Source: Hippopus hippopus
Taxonomy: Eukaryota; Mollusca; Bivalvia; Cardiida; Cardiidae
Assembly: GCA_946811185.2 (NCBI GenBank)
Contig: OX328102.1
Location: 10,179,694-10,243,693 of the forward strand
Length of the DNA: 64,000 bases
Direction of reading: 5' to 3'
A program made the position numbers and the translations under genes. The notes beneath the pieces are model-generated. The model saw nothing but the letters and a program-made list of their open reading frames with translations. It did no database searches and was not told the origin of the DNA. Of this stretch, positions 11,017-21,779 are shown piece after piece. The stretch's first letter is position 1; each line of letters begins with the position of its first letter.

Positions 11017-11229
11017 AATGTAATCTTCTTATCTTAACGTTTACTCATTACGTTGCCAAACAAGTTTGCAGCAGACAACAAAAAAGGTGGAATGATTAAC
11101 ATCCACAAAGGTTTTACACCTGAAAAACATCGTGGCAGAATAAAAGTTTGCTTATTACCAAATTGCTTTCGAGACAGTCTGCACAAATATGGAGTCTAAT
11201 CTTAGTGTATCCCTTCTGATGCTTTATTA

Positions 11230-11418
11230 ACTCGACTAGTCTGGAAACTAAGTTTACTAAGCGCAACTTAAGGACCTTTTGCGGACAGTGTAGATCAAGA
11301 TCGGACTGCACAGAACGTGTAGTCTGATCTTGCATCTACACTGTCCGATTATTTTTCACTATGAAATAGCTTTGAGATAACAATATTTGGGTTTTTACTA
11401 TCGACTTGTATACATGTT
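11230..11418 (+). mobile_element. Family B MITE, right end missing
   Basis: AAGGACCTTTTGCGGACAGTG, palindrome to ACACTGTCCG, then TTTGGGTTTTTACTATCG; ends are lost. Confidence 0.8.
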
Positions 11419-11519
11419 TATGTCTTAGAAAAAGAAGAAGTCTCTTTTTCGAAGAGTAGTAAAAACGAAGAATCGTTTGGTAACGGTTCAAGCAATATTA
11501 TACTGGAGAAGACTATTAT

Positions 11520-11785
11520 GATCCACGCTCTGTGAAAAAAAGGGGCTTAATACATCTGCAAAAAGTTTCGACCCATGTCAGCCTGCGCGGACTGCGCAGG
11601 CTGACATGGGTCGAAACTTTTTGCTCTTTGTAAATTTTCTGTATGTTCAAAGATCATTATTACACCATGGTTCAGTCGTTTATTAGAAAAAAAATATTTC
11701 ATGGATCCATAGATATGTGATGTTTTGCTTGGTTCAATGCGTCAGAAAAGTCCATTAAACCCCCATTTGCCAGAGCATAGCATAT
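11520..11785 (+). mobile_element. Family C element
   Basis: GATCCACGCTCTGTG start and CCAGAGCATAG end. Palindrome exact with the CATG allele in both arms (GACCCATGTCAG / CTGACATGGGTC). Confidence 0.85.
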
Positions 11786-12186
11786 ATGTAAAACAACCAT
11801 TTTCTTAAATTGTTACAAGGAATCTCTTTTTAATGTGACAACAGGAGGATTTTTAATTATCACCAATTATTTGTCTAGGTCAAAGTAAAGAAATTTAATC
11901 GCAAGAACAGACACGGAGTCGGAGTTCCCACAAAAAATGCAGGACAGTTCTTATTTGTTGATCGATTTTGCGTTTATTTATCGTCGCCACCGGTTGCCCA
12001 TATGGGCGACGCCCCTTGAAAGCTGTCAGTTTTTGTTACGGGGGAAAGTATAGGATACAGGACGAAACCCATCCTAAGTTACGCCTGCGTCTTTAACGTG
12101 CACCGTCACACAGGACCTGGGTTTAACGTCTCACCGAAAAACCATTAGTATATTTAGATAGCCAGCCGTGGGCTCGAACCCACATA

Positions 12187-12330
12187 GTACTGTACAATAC
12201 AAGACAATATAGTGCAGTACAGTTCAGTGCAGTGCGTAGTACTGTACAAGACAATATAGTGCAGTACAGTATGGTGCAGTGCATAGTGCTGTAAAAGACA
12301 ATGCAGTGTAGTACAGTTCCGTGCAGTGCA
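12187..12330. repeat. Three tandem copies of a 48-51-bp unit
   Basis: AGTACTGTACAAGACAATATAG start points near 12187, 12238 and 12286; rich in GTGCAGT. Confidence 0.8.
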
Positions 12331-12615
12331 TCCTGATCTTTATTTGATGTTCTGTCAAATCTCTTGGCCTGGTTAGCGTTGAAATTATAACATCTCGTCC
12401 TTTTCTTCCCTGACTATTCAAAGATGTTCATTTCATTAATCTTTTATTCTGAGTATAAACACGAGTGGAACCACACGGTAAATCTTCAACATGAATATTT
12501 CATGATTCCCTTCTCAAGTAGCCTAACATATTAAAATACAGATCAATTGCACATATTACTTACCGGAATTAGTAGCAAAAAAGAAAATATCGGAACGAAC
12601 GGACAATTTCCCCTC

Positions 12616-12826
12616 TTGACTCTTAGGCTGCTAAGCGCGACCTACTGACCTTTTACGGCTAGTGTGAATCAAGAACAGACTGCACACAACAAGCAGTCTG
12701 AACTTGGATCTACACTGTCCGATAAGGAGATGTTTTTCTCCTAGAAATAAGTTTGAAATAGCAACATTTGGGTTTTTACTATCGGCTGAAAATTTCATTC
12801 AACTTATTTAGGAGGATAAGGCTTAA
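12616..12826 (+). mobile_element. Family B MITE
   Basis: CTTAGGCTGCTAAGCGCGACC start, GAGGATAAGGCTTAA end. Palindrome centre GCACACAACAAGC shortened. Confidence 0.83.
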
Positions 12827-12877
12827 ATCGCAATGGAAAATAGTGGGGAAAAAATCCCATTTCGTCCAATTCCATTA

Positions 12878-13165
12878 GCTAAGTTGGTTTCGTACTTGGC
12901 TTGCAATTCAGGAGCTGCGGGATCGATTTCTTGCTGGGTTAAATTCTTTTCAAGGATAAATGATAGTCATTACGACGGTATTCATTTCACCACTGAACAT
13001 TGTTCCGACGATGTCTGTGTGGGGAATGAAGCCTGTGATTCGGAAATAGTGTTGTGTACAGCCCTGGTACAGCCAGGTAAAACAAGTTACACATGAAAAG
13101 GTGTTTTGTTCGTCATAATATGACTGGAATGTTGTTGAAAACGGCGGTAAACATTTGACAAACAG
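12878..13165 (+). mobile_element. SINE, tRNA-like head degraded
   Basis: B-box-like GGGATCGATTTC near the left; tail CATAATATGACTGGAATG, GTTGAAAACGGCGGTAAAC. Confidence 0.6.
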
Positions 13166-13252
13166 AACTTTTTCTAGAGATTTCATTCGATCAATGCAAT
13201 ACGTCGAATTAACCAATGTGTACAGTCGAATTATTGTCTGTTAGAATAATTC

Positions 13253-13463
13253 TTAATACTTATCTTGCTAAATAAGTGAAATGAAGCTTTCAAGCCGATA
13301 GTAAAATCCCAAAGTTTTCGATTTGAAAGGTTTTTTAGGGAAAGATATTTCCCTATCGGACAGTGTAGATCCAAGATCAGACTGCACGTTCTGTGCAGTC
13401 TGATCTTGGATCTACACTGTCCGCAAAAGGTCCCTGAGTCGCGCTAAGCAGCCTGATGGTTAA
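13253..13463 (-). mobile_element. Family B MITE, reference copy
   Basis: 211 bp with TTAA at both ends. Palindrome 13357-13433 is exact apart from its 5-bp loop, with the paired long form GATCCAAGATC/GATCTTGGATC. Many other copies have the long form in one arm only. Confidence 0.92.
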
Positions 13464-13764
13464 TCCGTCGCATTTATGAGTCGGTAACTATAACCATATG
13501 AAACGTCTTTCCTCGAAACTTTTCCCTACCATCAAAGACAGATTGATTAAGGAATTGTTTACATTAGCGTCAAATTTCAAAATCCGTAGTTTAAACATGT
13601 TATAACACTCTACAAAACCAAAAGACTTCTTTCTGTTTTTGATGTGTTTTTGTCTTTGAGTACAACTTGTGAAATTCAGACAGAGCCTTGGAGACTGAAA
13701 GCATTTCGTTATTTACAGGCGATGACATTGAGATGTTTGATGAAAATATAAATATCCTGTTTAG

Positions 13765-14022
13765 CAGTGTTTTAAGTCAGCTTCAGAACTGTGTGAACCA
13801 CTGTAAAAGTTACTTTGTAAATGCTGTACTAAACGATAAAATTTTCGACTCGACCGAATTGAAAGCATTTGCAGATGACAAATTTTATATATATGTAGCT
13901 CAATTGATGGTTTCTGTCTTTGATAGGGTGGAAAACATTGTGGGAAAAGGATAAAATGCTGATAACCAGTGTTTTAAGTCAGCTTCTGGACTGTGTGAAC
14001 CACTGTACAGTTACTCTGTTAA
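13765..14022. repeat. Direct repeat flanking a half family A element
   Basis: CAGTGTTTTAAGTCAGCTTC ... CTGTGTGAACCACTGTA occurs at 13765 and again at 13967, on either side of family A sequence. Confidence 0.7.
13827..13972 (-). mobile_element. Family A half element
   Basis: Left half only (ACTAAACGATAAAATTTTCG ... GAAAACATTGTGGGAAAAGG), cut inside the palindrome at GATAACCAG, where a duplicated flank begins (direct repeat 13765/13967). Confidence 0.75.
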
Positions 14023-14230
14023 CCCTTACGCTGCTAGGCGCGACTCACTGACCTTTTGCGGACAGCATAGATCAAGATCAGACTGCACAGAACTTGCAGT
14101 CTGATCTTGGATCTACACGGTCCGATAAGGAAATATATTTCCTCCAAGAATACCTTTCAAACAGCAATATTCGGGTTTTCACAATCGGCTTGAAAGTTTC
14201 ATTTCTTTTATTTAGCAGGATAAGGGTAGA
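14019..14230 (+). mobile_element. Family B MITE abutting family A
   Basis: TTAACCCTTACGCTGCTAGG start, TTTAGCAGGATAAGGGTA end, immediately followed by family A. Confidence 0.88.
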
Positions 14231-14457
14231 CGCTTTACCCAATCGATAAAATTTTAGACTTGACCGAATTGAAGGCATTTGCAGACGACAGATTATATAT
14301 ATGTAGTTCAAATGATGATCTCTGTCTTTAACAGGTTAGAAAACATTGTGGAAAAAGGAGGAAATGCTGGTTAACAGCATTTTCTCCTTTTTCCACAATG
14401 TTTTCAAAAGCCTTTTGTTTCAGGGTCTTTAAAACACGGCGTTATGTAGTAATGTGA
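14229..14457 (-). mobile_element. Family A MITE abutting family B
   Basis: Begins directly where a family B element ends. Palindrome 14342-14402 has the paired variant GTGGAAAAAGG/CCTTTTTCCAC, plus two unpaired changes. Confidence 0.85.
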
Positions 14458-14505
14458 TAAACAAGTCTAAAATTTTATGTTCTGGTAGAGAATTGTAAAA
14501 TAATT

Positions 14506-14738
14506 GAGCCATGCTCTCGCAAAAGAGGATTTAATGCAACTCCACGATGCATTAGATTAGGCAAGTCATCACATAATCATGGATCCATAAAATCTACTTT
14601 GTCTAACAACCAACTGAATAATTAGATAGACATGCAGAAAATTTACAAGTATCAAAAAGTTTCGATCCATGGCTTACCTGGGTCGATAATTTATTTTTGT
14701 AAATGCATTAAACGCCCCTTTTCACAAGGCATGGTTCA
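14506..14738 (-). mobile_element. Family C element, palindrome deleted
   Basis: GAGCCATGCTCTCGC start and GGCATGGTTC end, but the inner palindrome is reduced to CCATGGCTTACCTGGG. Confidence 0.8.
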
Positions 14739-15004
14739 CTTATTCATTCTTCAAACAATGCGTTATAGCTAGATGCCGAGCATTGTTTTGTTTATCAGTG
14801 ACTTAACGGTGTTAGTCAACAAATATCTGAAAATCAACATGTAAACCAATATTTGATCAATATCTTTATACATGTTTGCACGTTACGTAATTACATGACA
14901 CGACCCCGTATGCATTGTACAAGTTACTTTGTATGGTTGTATGATTTTATTGTATATCCGCATTTACTTACAGTTTTACTGATAACAACAACAACAACCA
15001 AAAT

Positions 15005-15264
15005 GAGCCATGCTTTGTGAATAGGGGGCTTAATGCATCTGCAAAAAATATCGACCCAGGTCAGCCTGCGCAGTCCGCGCAGGCTGACATGGGCCGATAT
15101 TTTTTGCTATCGGACAATTTTCTGCGTGTCCAGGGACCAGTTAACCCCAGGAATCATTCGGTTGTTAGACAAAATGGATTTTATGGATCCATAATTATGT
15201 GATGACTTGCTTGGTATTCTGGATCACGGAGATGCATTAAGCCCCCTTTTCATATAGCATGGCT
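15005..15264 (+). mobile_element. Family C element
   Basis: GAGCCATGCTTTGTGAATAG start, ATAGCATGGCT end. Outer palindrome alleles differ between arms (CAGGTC left, GACATGG right). Confidence 0.88.
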
Positions 15265-15317
15265 AGAATGTCATTTAAATGATCGTCACACTGATATAAA
15301 ATAACATGCTTGTTTGG

Positions 15318-15442
15318 TATTTAACACCGTTTTCAAAATTACGTTGGTCATATCACGGCGGCCAGGACACCTATCTATGAACTCCTGAAGTTTCGTTTTT
15401 ACCTGTGCTTCTCAAGATATTCCTTCCAAAGCTTCTAGCTGC
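15318..15442 (-). mobile_element. SINE 3' half
   Basis: AACACCGTTTTCAAAATTACG and ATATCACGGCGGCCAGGACAC, complement of the SINE tail; the head is lost and a family A fragment follows. Confidence 0.62.
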
Positions 15443-15511
15443 TTTCCCTACCAATACATGTATTTTCAATTTTGCCTAGTCTTACTGTTTTGTCGTATGG
15501 TAAAGAGTTTA
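15443..15511 (+). mobile_element. Family A right-end fragment
   Basis: Only the terminal CAATTTTG ... TTTGTCGTATGGTAAAGAG part remains, directly after a SINE piece. Confidence 0.6.
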
Positions 15512-15654
15512 GCCGGGTATGTACTTACATATAAACGAGATTTATCTGTATCTTCCTTAAGCGTGAAATAATTTCAAACAACTGATTGTTCGCCAGTTAG
15601 ATGACAATGCAAATACAGTTTTTTGCCGGGCAATTAAACCAATGCGATTCTTTT

Positions 15655-15955
15655 GTTCGGATTTTAACTCCGTTTTTAGCATTATTTCGCGGTGGCCAAT
15701 GCACATATCCTTGGTTTTCTGGAGTTCTTTCACCAGTACTTCCCAAAATATTCTCCCAAAAAGCCACCGGCTACTTTCCAACATAACCATGGTCGAACTT
15801 ATGATCAGCGGCTAGAAAGGAATGAATTCTGTCCCATTAACTTTCATTCCCAATTTTCGGAAAGAAGTTGGCCAAGCTTGAGATTCGAACCAGTGATCCC
15901 CAGTTCTCAAGTTCTGTACGCTACCAACTGCGAAATCAGGCTCGTCTAGGACAAA
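15655..15955 (-). mobile_element. SINE with tRNA-like head
   Basis: Minus strand: head with GGTTCGAATCTCAAG (B box), TTCAGCGGCTAG-type body (seen here as ATCAGCGGCTAGAAAGG), tail TTATTTCGCGGTGGCC. Confidence 0.68.
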
Positions 15956-16049
15956 GCTGATCCAAGTTCAGAATTCAAGCCCATGATCTACATGTAAAGT
16001 GTTCGCAAAAGTGCCCAGGGTCGTGCTCAGAATCGTAAAATGTTGTTAG

Positions 16050-16150
16050 TTAGAATGGTATTTAAAGCCGCTTTCAACAACATTCCAGTTACGATATAAC
16101 GGCAACAGCTAACCTACGGTACTGCGTCCGTAGGTTTACACTGGTACCGA
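16050..16150 (-). mobile_element. SINE tail fragment
   Basis: AAAGCCGCTTTCAACAACATTCCAG-like complement of the tail, followed by the palindrome CTACGG...CCGTAG. Confidence 0.5.
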
Positions 16151-16195
16151 GCTAATATACTTTATCGAAATTCTATAGTTAATTTTCCTGTCTAA

Positions 16196-16440
16196 AGTGG
16201 GGTCCTGCGTGGCTCAGTGGTAAAATGTAGGACTCGTAACCTGGAGGCCCCGGGCTCGAGCCGCACTGGAAACACTGGCTTTTTCGTGGGAGTGTCCTTG
16301 GGTAAGACACCTCAGAACCCCAGCCTAGTACTGGTGAAACCCAGGACATGCATGAATAATGTGAACTGTCGCCGTGATATGACTGAAATAATGTTGAAAG
16401 TGGCGTAAAACACCAATCAATCAATCAATCATTCTATTAA
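16196..16440 (+). mobile_element. Full SINE (type 1) with tRNA head
   Basis: A box GTGGCTCAGTGGTAAAA, B box GGGCTCGAGCC, body GTGTCCTTGGGTAAGACAC, tail GATATGACTGAAATAATG and an (ATCA)n end. It belongs to the same type as 19945. Not a functional tRNA: no consistent cloverleaf is seen. Confidence 0.8.
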
Positions 16441-16621
16441 TCAATCTATCAATCAGTCAATCAATCAGGTCTAAAGTTGAAGGGTATATGCATTCAGCTA
16501 AGAGTCTTTTAAATTGGGCTATCTATTTTCAATACCTCACCCAAATTGTTAAACGTTTAAAGTGACAAACGATCCCACAATACGTTTTTTCTTATACCCC
16601 GCTGGGAGCTACATAAACACG

Positions 16622-16696
16622 CATTTGCGGACAGTCTAGATCAAGATCAGACTGCACAGAACGTGCAGTCTGATCTTGAATTTACTCTGTCCGATT
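16622..16696 (+). mobile_element. Family B palindrome core
   Basis: TTGCGGACAGTCTAGATCAAG ... CTCTGTCCGA. Confidence 0.75.
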
Positions 16697-16788
16697 TTTG
16701 GTGGCATATTCTATACATATACGAGCTCATACTTCTGTATTCAAGGGTCTAATTCTTACACTGTTGTTCGGAACCATATATGTATTTT

Positions 16789-16853
16789 ACGGAAAGTGTA
16801 AGGCAAGATCAGCCTGCATATACGTGCAGTCTGATATTGCTCTACACTCTCCG
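16789..16853. mobile_element. Family B palindrome core, diverged
   Basis: GGAAAGTGTAAGGCAAGATC ... CTACACTCTCC, with CAGCCTGC in the left arm as in family C. Confidence 0.62.
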
Positions 16854-17020
16854 CTGCTTATTGTAGTTGTGATGAAAAACAAAACTCAGTTCAATGCCAA
16901 TAGACTTCACGTAATCTATTTTTGTAATCTTCAACAATTCTGATTCGGCAGGACAAGGATTTGATACTTAGTGAGGTGGAAACGCATATATGAGTGTTTA
17001 ACAATCAGGTTATAATATAT

Positions 17021-17283
17021 GAGCTGTGCTCTGTGAAAAGGGGGCTTAATGCATCTGCGAATAGTATCAACCCAGGTCAGACTGCACAGTCCGCGCAGGC
17101 TGACCTAGGCCAAAACTTTTCGCTATTGGTCAAATTTCTGTTTGTCAAAGGACCAATCTGCCTCATGATAAAGTCGGTTATTTAAAAAAAGTGGCTCTTA
17201 TGGATCGATAATTATGTGATGACTTGGGCTAGTATCGTGTATAACGGAAATGCATTAAGCCCCCTTTTTCCAGAGCACGGCTC
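17021..17283 (+). mobile_element. Family C element with ATAT target duplication
   Basis: GAGCTGTGCTCTG ... AGAGCACGGCTC, flanked by ATAT at 17017-17020 and 17284-17287. Left arm reads CAGACTGCACAGTCC, intermediate between family B and C cores. Confidence 0.9.
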
Positions 17284-17377
17284 ATATGAATGAATCTCTA
17301 TTTAGAAAATTTATGTATTTTAGGTACACCCATGTGTCCTGATTTATTTTCATTGTTACAACAATTAGGGTTTCTCG

Positions 17378-17603
17378 GTTTCTTTCTAGCTCAGTGTTTA
17401 AAGGGGTTAGATTTGGGCTCCAAATATATAGGATTCGATTCCTACCTGCGGCGTTTTGTCCTGTGGGATTGTCCTTGGACAAGGTGCCACAGGGACCAAA
17501 CCTAGTAATGCGTAAACACCCAGTAAACACATGATAAGGTGAACTGTCGCTGTAATATAATTCTGTTGAATGTGGCAATTTGGCAAAACACCACTCATTC
17601 ATA
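17378..17603 (+). mobile_element. SINE with tRNA-like head
   Basis: B box GGATTCGATTCCT; body GGATTGTCCTTGGACAAGG; tail GCTGTAATATAATTCTG ... CACCACTCATTCAT. Confidence 0.7.
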
Positions 17604-17944
17604 TTATCCTATATCATGAGAATACAATATATATTTGTACACTGAGCCACGTAAGAAAAACGAGACCATCGATCACGTGACTGAATGGAACGCGTCGTAA
17701 ATGGACGAATCTTGTGATTCTGAGTACGTTCCAGCGGCTGCAAGAAGAAGTACAGCATAATGCAATTTGTTAATTAACTTTTCTGTCCAAACACTTTTAT
17801 TCCTGAAAGTTTCGAATAAATGAATTAAATATGTCATACCTAGTCAGTGAAAAAGTCACCAGAAATAAGTTTCATTCCTTTCTTCCACTCTTCTCTTGGA
17901 TTTATGATAGTGTAGATTAAAGATCAGACTGCATTTTTAGCACT

Positions 17945-17998
17945 CGATGTTATTTCAAACCCCTGCAACGCCTATACCGCTGAGCTAGGAAGAAACCG
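17945..17998 (-). mobile_element. tRNA-like SINE head fragment
   Basis: Complement reads TAGCTCAGCGGTATAGGCG (A box) and a weak B box. Confidence 0.45.
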
Positions 17999-18161
17999 TA
18001 AATTTTAGTACCATCATTCCGCATTACCTTGCATTTCTGTAAAACCTGCAAATTCATGCCATGTGTATACAATAAATTTGCACCACAGTTTCACTTAATG
18101 AAATGCATGAAAAAACAACAATTAGTTCTACATAAAATGTCAAAAAAAAAGTTATATGTTT

Positions 18162-18382
18162 AAGATATGCTCCGTGAAAAAGGGGTTTAACGCATCTGCA
18201 AAAAGTGTCAAAGTATGTCAACCTGTGCAGGCTGACCGGAGTCGAAACTTATTGTTGTGGGTAAATTTTCTGCATGTAAAAGCCCATTCTGCCTCAGAAT
18301 TCAGTCGTTTTACAGGCAGAATAGACCTATATTGTGTATAATCAGGAAGAGGCATTAAACCCCATTTTACAAAGCGCATAAT
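18162..18382 (+). mobile_element. Family C element, shortened
   Basis: ATGCTCCGTGAAAAAGGGG start, TTACAAAGCGCATAA end; palindrome left arm largely deleted. Confidence 0.72.
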
Positions 18383-18496
18383 TATACAATGTACTTATCC
18401 ATAGTCGCGAGCGCTGATGGCCTCTGATTAGATTGTCGGCCAAATTCAGCCTGTAAGGCTGTCCAGTCCAATCTTGGTCTTATCAGCCACATTTGT

Positions 18497-18561
18497 TTTT
18501 GCGTCTGCCAATGGTTTCGACATGCTACAGTCCAGAATTTTGTTGTTTAGTAAAGAGTTGA
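18497..18561 (+). mobile_element. Family A right-end fragment
   Basis: TTTGCGTCTGCCAATGG ... TTTGTTGTTTAGTAAAGAG, directly followed by a minus-strand SINE. Confidence 0.6.
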
Positions 18562-18768
18562 GGATAGTTTTGTTCCGTTCACGCCCTCACGTAGATGTCC
18601 CACGTGACATCGTCGGAACAATGTTCAGCGGTGAGAGAGGATTGAATCAAATCTAATTGTTTATCATGAATCCTGGAAAAGAAATTGGCCGAGCTGGGAA
18701 TCGAACCATGGACTCATGGGTTTCAGGCCCTTTACGTTACCGACTGAGCTACATGTCTCGGCAAGAAA
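18562..18768 (-). mobile_element. SINE with tRNA-like head
   Basis: Complement: GTAGCTCAGTCGGTAACG and GGTTCGATTCCCAGC, then the body with CGCTGAACATTGTTCCGACG. Confidence 0.72.
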
Positions 18769-19059
18769 GCCACGGATAAGCAATACATGGGTCGATTTAT
18801 TTTGCTGTGTAAAACGGTTATTCAATAACTTGGCTCTCATGTGGTGTTACATTCCGAATTTTCCTAAAAGGTTGTATGTGTGAGTTTGCGAGCCATTTTT
18901 GACAAGTTTGCATTCATATCGATCGTAAAAAAAAGAAACTTTGTCATTATTAATGTAATAAGATGCGGCGGTAGGCATACGTTATGATAAATACGTAATA
19001 TAATGCTCCTTGTAAAACGTTTCCATCCTTGTGGTGCGAAGGGTTAGTCTGACTGTTTT

Positions 19060-19130
19060 TACGGACTGTCTAGATCAAGATCAGACTGCACAGAATGAGA
19101 GGTCTAATTTTGAATCTACATTCTCCGACA
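19060..19130 (+). mobile_element. Family B palindrome core, right arm decayed
   Basis: ACGGACTGTCTAGATCAAG ... ACATTCTCCG; the right arm shows TCTAATTTTGAATC. Confidence 0.65.
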
Positions 19131-19182
19131 TATTGACGTCAAATTATCTTCAATGATGTTTAACTTTTTACAGAATGGATAT

Positions 19183-19443
19183 GAGCCATGCTCTGTGAAA
19201 AGGGAGCTTAATGTATTTGCGAAAAGTATCGACCCATGTCAGCCTGCGCAGTCCGTGCAGGCTGACATGGGCCGAAACCTTTCGCTTTCTTCGAACTTTT
19301 TGCATGTCTAAGGACCATTCTACCCTATGATTCAGTCTGTTGTTTAACTAAATGGATCTTATGGATCCATAATTATCAAATGACTCGCTTGATACACTGC
19401 ATCACGGAGATGCATTAAGCCCCCTTTCGCCAGAGCATGGCTC
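19183..19443 (+). mobile_element. Family C element, reference copy
   Basis: 261 bp, GAGCCATGCTCTG ... CCAGAGCATGGCTC, flanked by ATAT at 19179-19182 and 19444-19447. Palindrome has the CATG allele in both arms. Confidence 0.92.
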
Positions 19444-19466
19444 ATATATTTTGTGCACGCTATGGG

Positions 19467-19695
19467 TAACACTTTATAAGACGGCAAAGTTGTAGGCTTG
19501 TCCAAACTGAAAGCGTTTGCAGAAGGCAGTTTAAATGCGGCTCAGGTAATGGTTTTGTCTTAGAAAAGGTTAGAAAAAACATTGTGAGAAAAGGAGAAAA
19601 TGCTGGTAACGAGCATTTTCTCCTTTTCTTACAATGTTTGCAAAAGCTTTCTTCTCTAGGGCCGTTAAAACAGGTGATAGTTTGGTGAAGGGTAA
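19467..19695 (-). mobile_element. Family A MITE
   Basis: Follows a complete family C element after about 20 bp. Palindrome 19578-19638 has left GTGAGAAAAGGAG and right CTCCTTTTCTTAC: one paired change, plus one mismatch that would be a G.U pair in RNA. Confidence 0.85.
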
Positions 19696-19944
19696 ACGGT
19701 TGACAAGGAATGTCTGTTTACGACAAGATAAAGATCTGCGCTTCTTCTCGTTTCGTTCTCTGAGGAAGTCTATGCTCCTTATTGAAGTCAAAAGTTGTAA
19801 GTTCGAATATTTGGGTAATCTGACAAATTTCTACTGGATCCTCTTGCATGTCTAGTCATTTGCATGTCTCTACATGTCTATCTATCTGTCCGCTTGCTTG
19901 CCTGTCTTGTTGTTTTTTTCTCTGCGTATGTGTCTCAGTGGTAA

Positions 19945-20180
19945 AGGTGGGTCCTGCGTGGCTTAGTGGTAAAGAGTGCGATTCATAGCCTGGGCGCCCC
20001 GGGTTCGAGCCACACTGGATCCACTGGGTTTTGCGTGGGAGTGTCCTTGGGTAAAACACATCAGAGCCCTAGCCTAGTACTGGTGAAACCCAGGAAATAC
20101 ATGAATATGTGAGCTGTCACCGTGATATGACTGAAATAATGTTGAAATCGGTGTAAAACACCATTCAATCATTCAATCAA
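19945..20180 (+). mobile_element. Full SINE (type 1)
   Basis: GGGTCCTGCGTGGCTTAGTGG, GGGTTCGAGCCACACTGG, GTGTCCTTGGGTAAAACAC, tail CACCGTGATATGACTGAAAT. Head to tail it matches 16196-16440. Confidence 0.8.
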
Positions 20181-20454
20181 TTATTTTTCTGCGTAGCTGT
20201 ACAGGCTGGGATCAGAACTCCTCATTGGTATTACATTCGAATGATTAAATACATGTAGTAATTAACAATTGGTCAAAAATTTAGAATCAGGTAGATTATG
20301 CGGGCCACTGTAAAATAGTGGGAAATGACCGTTGAAGGTGTCTCATATCCGATTCAATAACCTTCCCGGCTCAAAACACCCTATGCCGGCGTCTCATCGC
20401 AACTTCAGCATCAATGGTTATAAAATTTGAGCTCATCCGCATCCATGAGTGTGT

Positions 20455-20728
20455 TTGTACTCAGCCCGGCTCAGTGGTTAGGGTATCTGACTCGTGACCT
20501 GGAGGTTACGGGTTCGATACCCAGTTGCGGCGGGCTTTCTTTCCGGCGATTTTTTGCATCTCACCTCTGATGCATGTGAGAAAAGTAGTCAGTGGCTTTA
20601 GAAAGAAAGTTGTGTCAGTATATGTACTGGTGTGAGAAAGCCAGGAAACACATGGGTGCGTCACTGATCGCTATGATAAGACTTCAGCTGTTAAAATGGC
20701 GTTAAACTCCAATACAAACCAAATCCAA
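20455..20728 (+). mobile_element. SINE (type 2) with well-kept tRNA-like head
   Basis: CCGGCTCAGTGGTTAGGG (A box) and ACGGGTTCGATACCCAG (B box); AGCCCG and CGGGCT could pair as an acceptor stem. The SINE body and tail follow, so it is not called a tRNA gene. Confidence 0.75.
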
Positions 20729-20750
20729 TACTAACCAATCGTACTGAAAT

Positions 20751-21011
20751 GAGCCACGCTCTGGCAATGGGTTTAAATGCATCTTCATGGTGCATTATAC
20801 TTAGCAAGTTATCACATAAATATGGGTCCACGAAATCCATTTTTCTCTAACAACCATCTGAATCCTGTGGTAGAATGGTCCTTGGACATGCAGACAATTG
20901 ACCAATAGCGAAGAGTTTTGACTCATATCAGCCTGCACGGTTATCGCAGGCTGACATGAGCCTGTACTTTTTTGCAGATGCATTTAACCTCCTTTTCACA
21001 GGGTATGGCTC
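20751..21011 (-). mobile_element. Family C element
   Basis: 261 bp, GAGCCACGCTCTGG ... GGTATGGCTC, flanked by AAAT/AAAA. CTCATATCAG faces CTGACATGAG, mostly mirrored. Confidence 0.88.
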
Positions 21012-21275
21012 AAAATTAAAGATTCGCCAAATAATGACAAAATATCAAATTAGGACTTGAATTAAGAATAACTAAGAACAAGAATGAAACAATAAAAGCT
21101 CAAACAAGAAGACAAAGGACTAGAGTAAGATAAGGCGGCATATCCATGCTGTCTGATCTTATTCTGCTCTCTCGAAACCTTGTAATTTTCTCAAACTTAA
21201 CCCTTTAAAAATCAATCATACTGGTTCAATCCATCGACCACAACTACTCCGTAGGAGAAAGCTAAGAAGTCACTG

Positions 21276-21326
21276 AACACTTTACCAATCGACAGAATAA
21301 TAAACTGGTCCAAATTCAAAGCTTCT
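21276..21326 (-). mobile_element. Family A end fragment cut by family C
   Basis: AACACTTTACCAATCGACAG ... CTGGTCCAAATTCAAAG, stopping exactly where GAGCCATGCTCTG of a family C copy begins. Confidence 0.65.
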
Positions 21327-21468
21327 GAGCCATGCTCTGTGAAAAGAGGGCCTAATGCATCTGCTACAAGTATTGACCCAGGTCAGCCTGCGCAATCCGC
21401 GCAGGCTGACCTGGGCCGAAACTTTTTGCTATCAGTCAATTGTCTGTATGTCAAAGGACCAGTGCACC
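21327..21468 (+). mobile_element. Family C left half
   Basis: GAGCCATGCTCTGTG through the palindrome (CAGCCTGCGCAATCCGC) to TGTCAAAGGACCAG, then truncated. It replaces the rest of a family A fragment. Confidence 0.8.
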
Positions 21469-21779
21469 TCCCCATCTGATTTCGTAAAAATCAAGGGATT
21501 TATCTAGTTAAGGGTAAACCATATCAAGAGATAAATAGAGAGGTCCAAAGACGGCAACCGAACCCGCAAAATAAACCTTTAATAAAGTGACAACTACTTG
21601 TCAATTTCCCCCCACAATATACGTGACCCTGTGACCTCCTGTTCATAATTCATATCTATAAAAGCATGGCTAATCGTCCAATATGATCACAGTTGGTATT
21701 CTATAACTCTCTTACTTTTCCTCTGGCCTTCTATTTCGTTCTATTTCAATAACCCTAGCTCTATAGAATTCTTTTAAAA

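Noticed and set aside
16261..16424. ORFs overlapping SINE bodies
   Set aside because: Shared phrases (PRTLPRKTQ, VSLGKTPQNP) recur wherever the same SINE occurs.
20455..20535. Possible tRNA gene
   Set aside because: A and B boxes and some acceptor pairing are present, but it continues into a SINE body and tail and no clear anticodon stem-loop is found.
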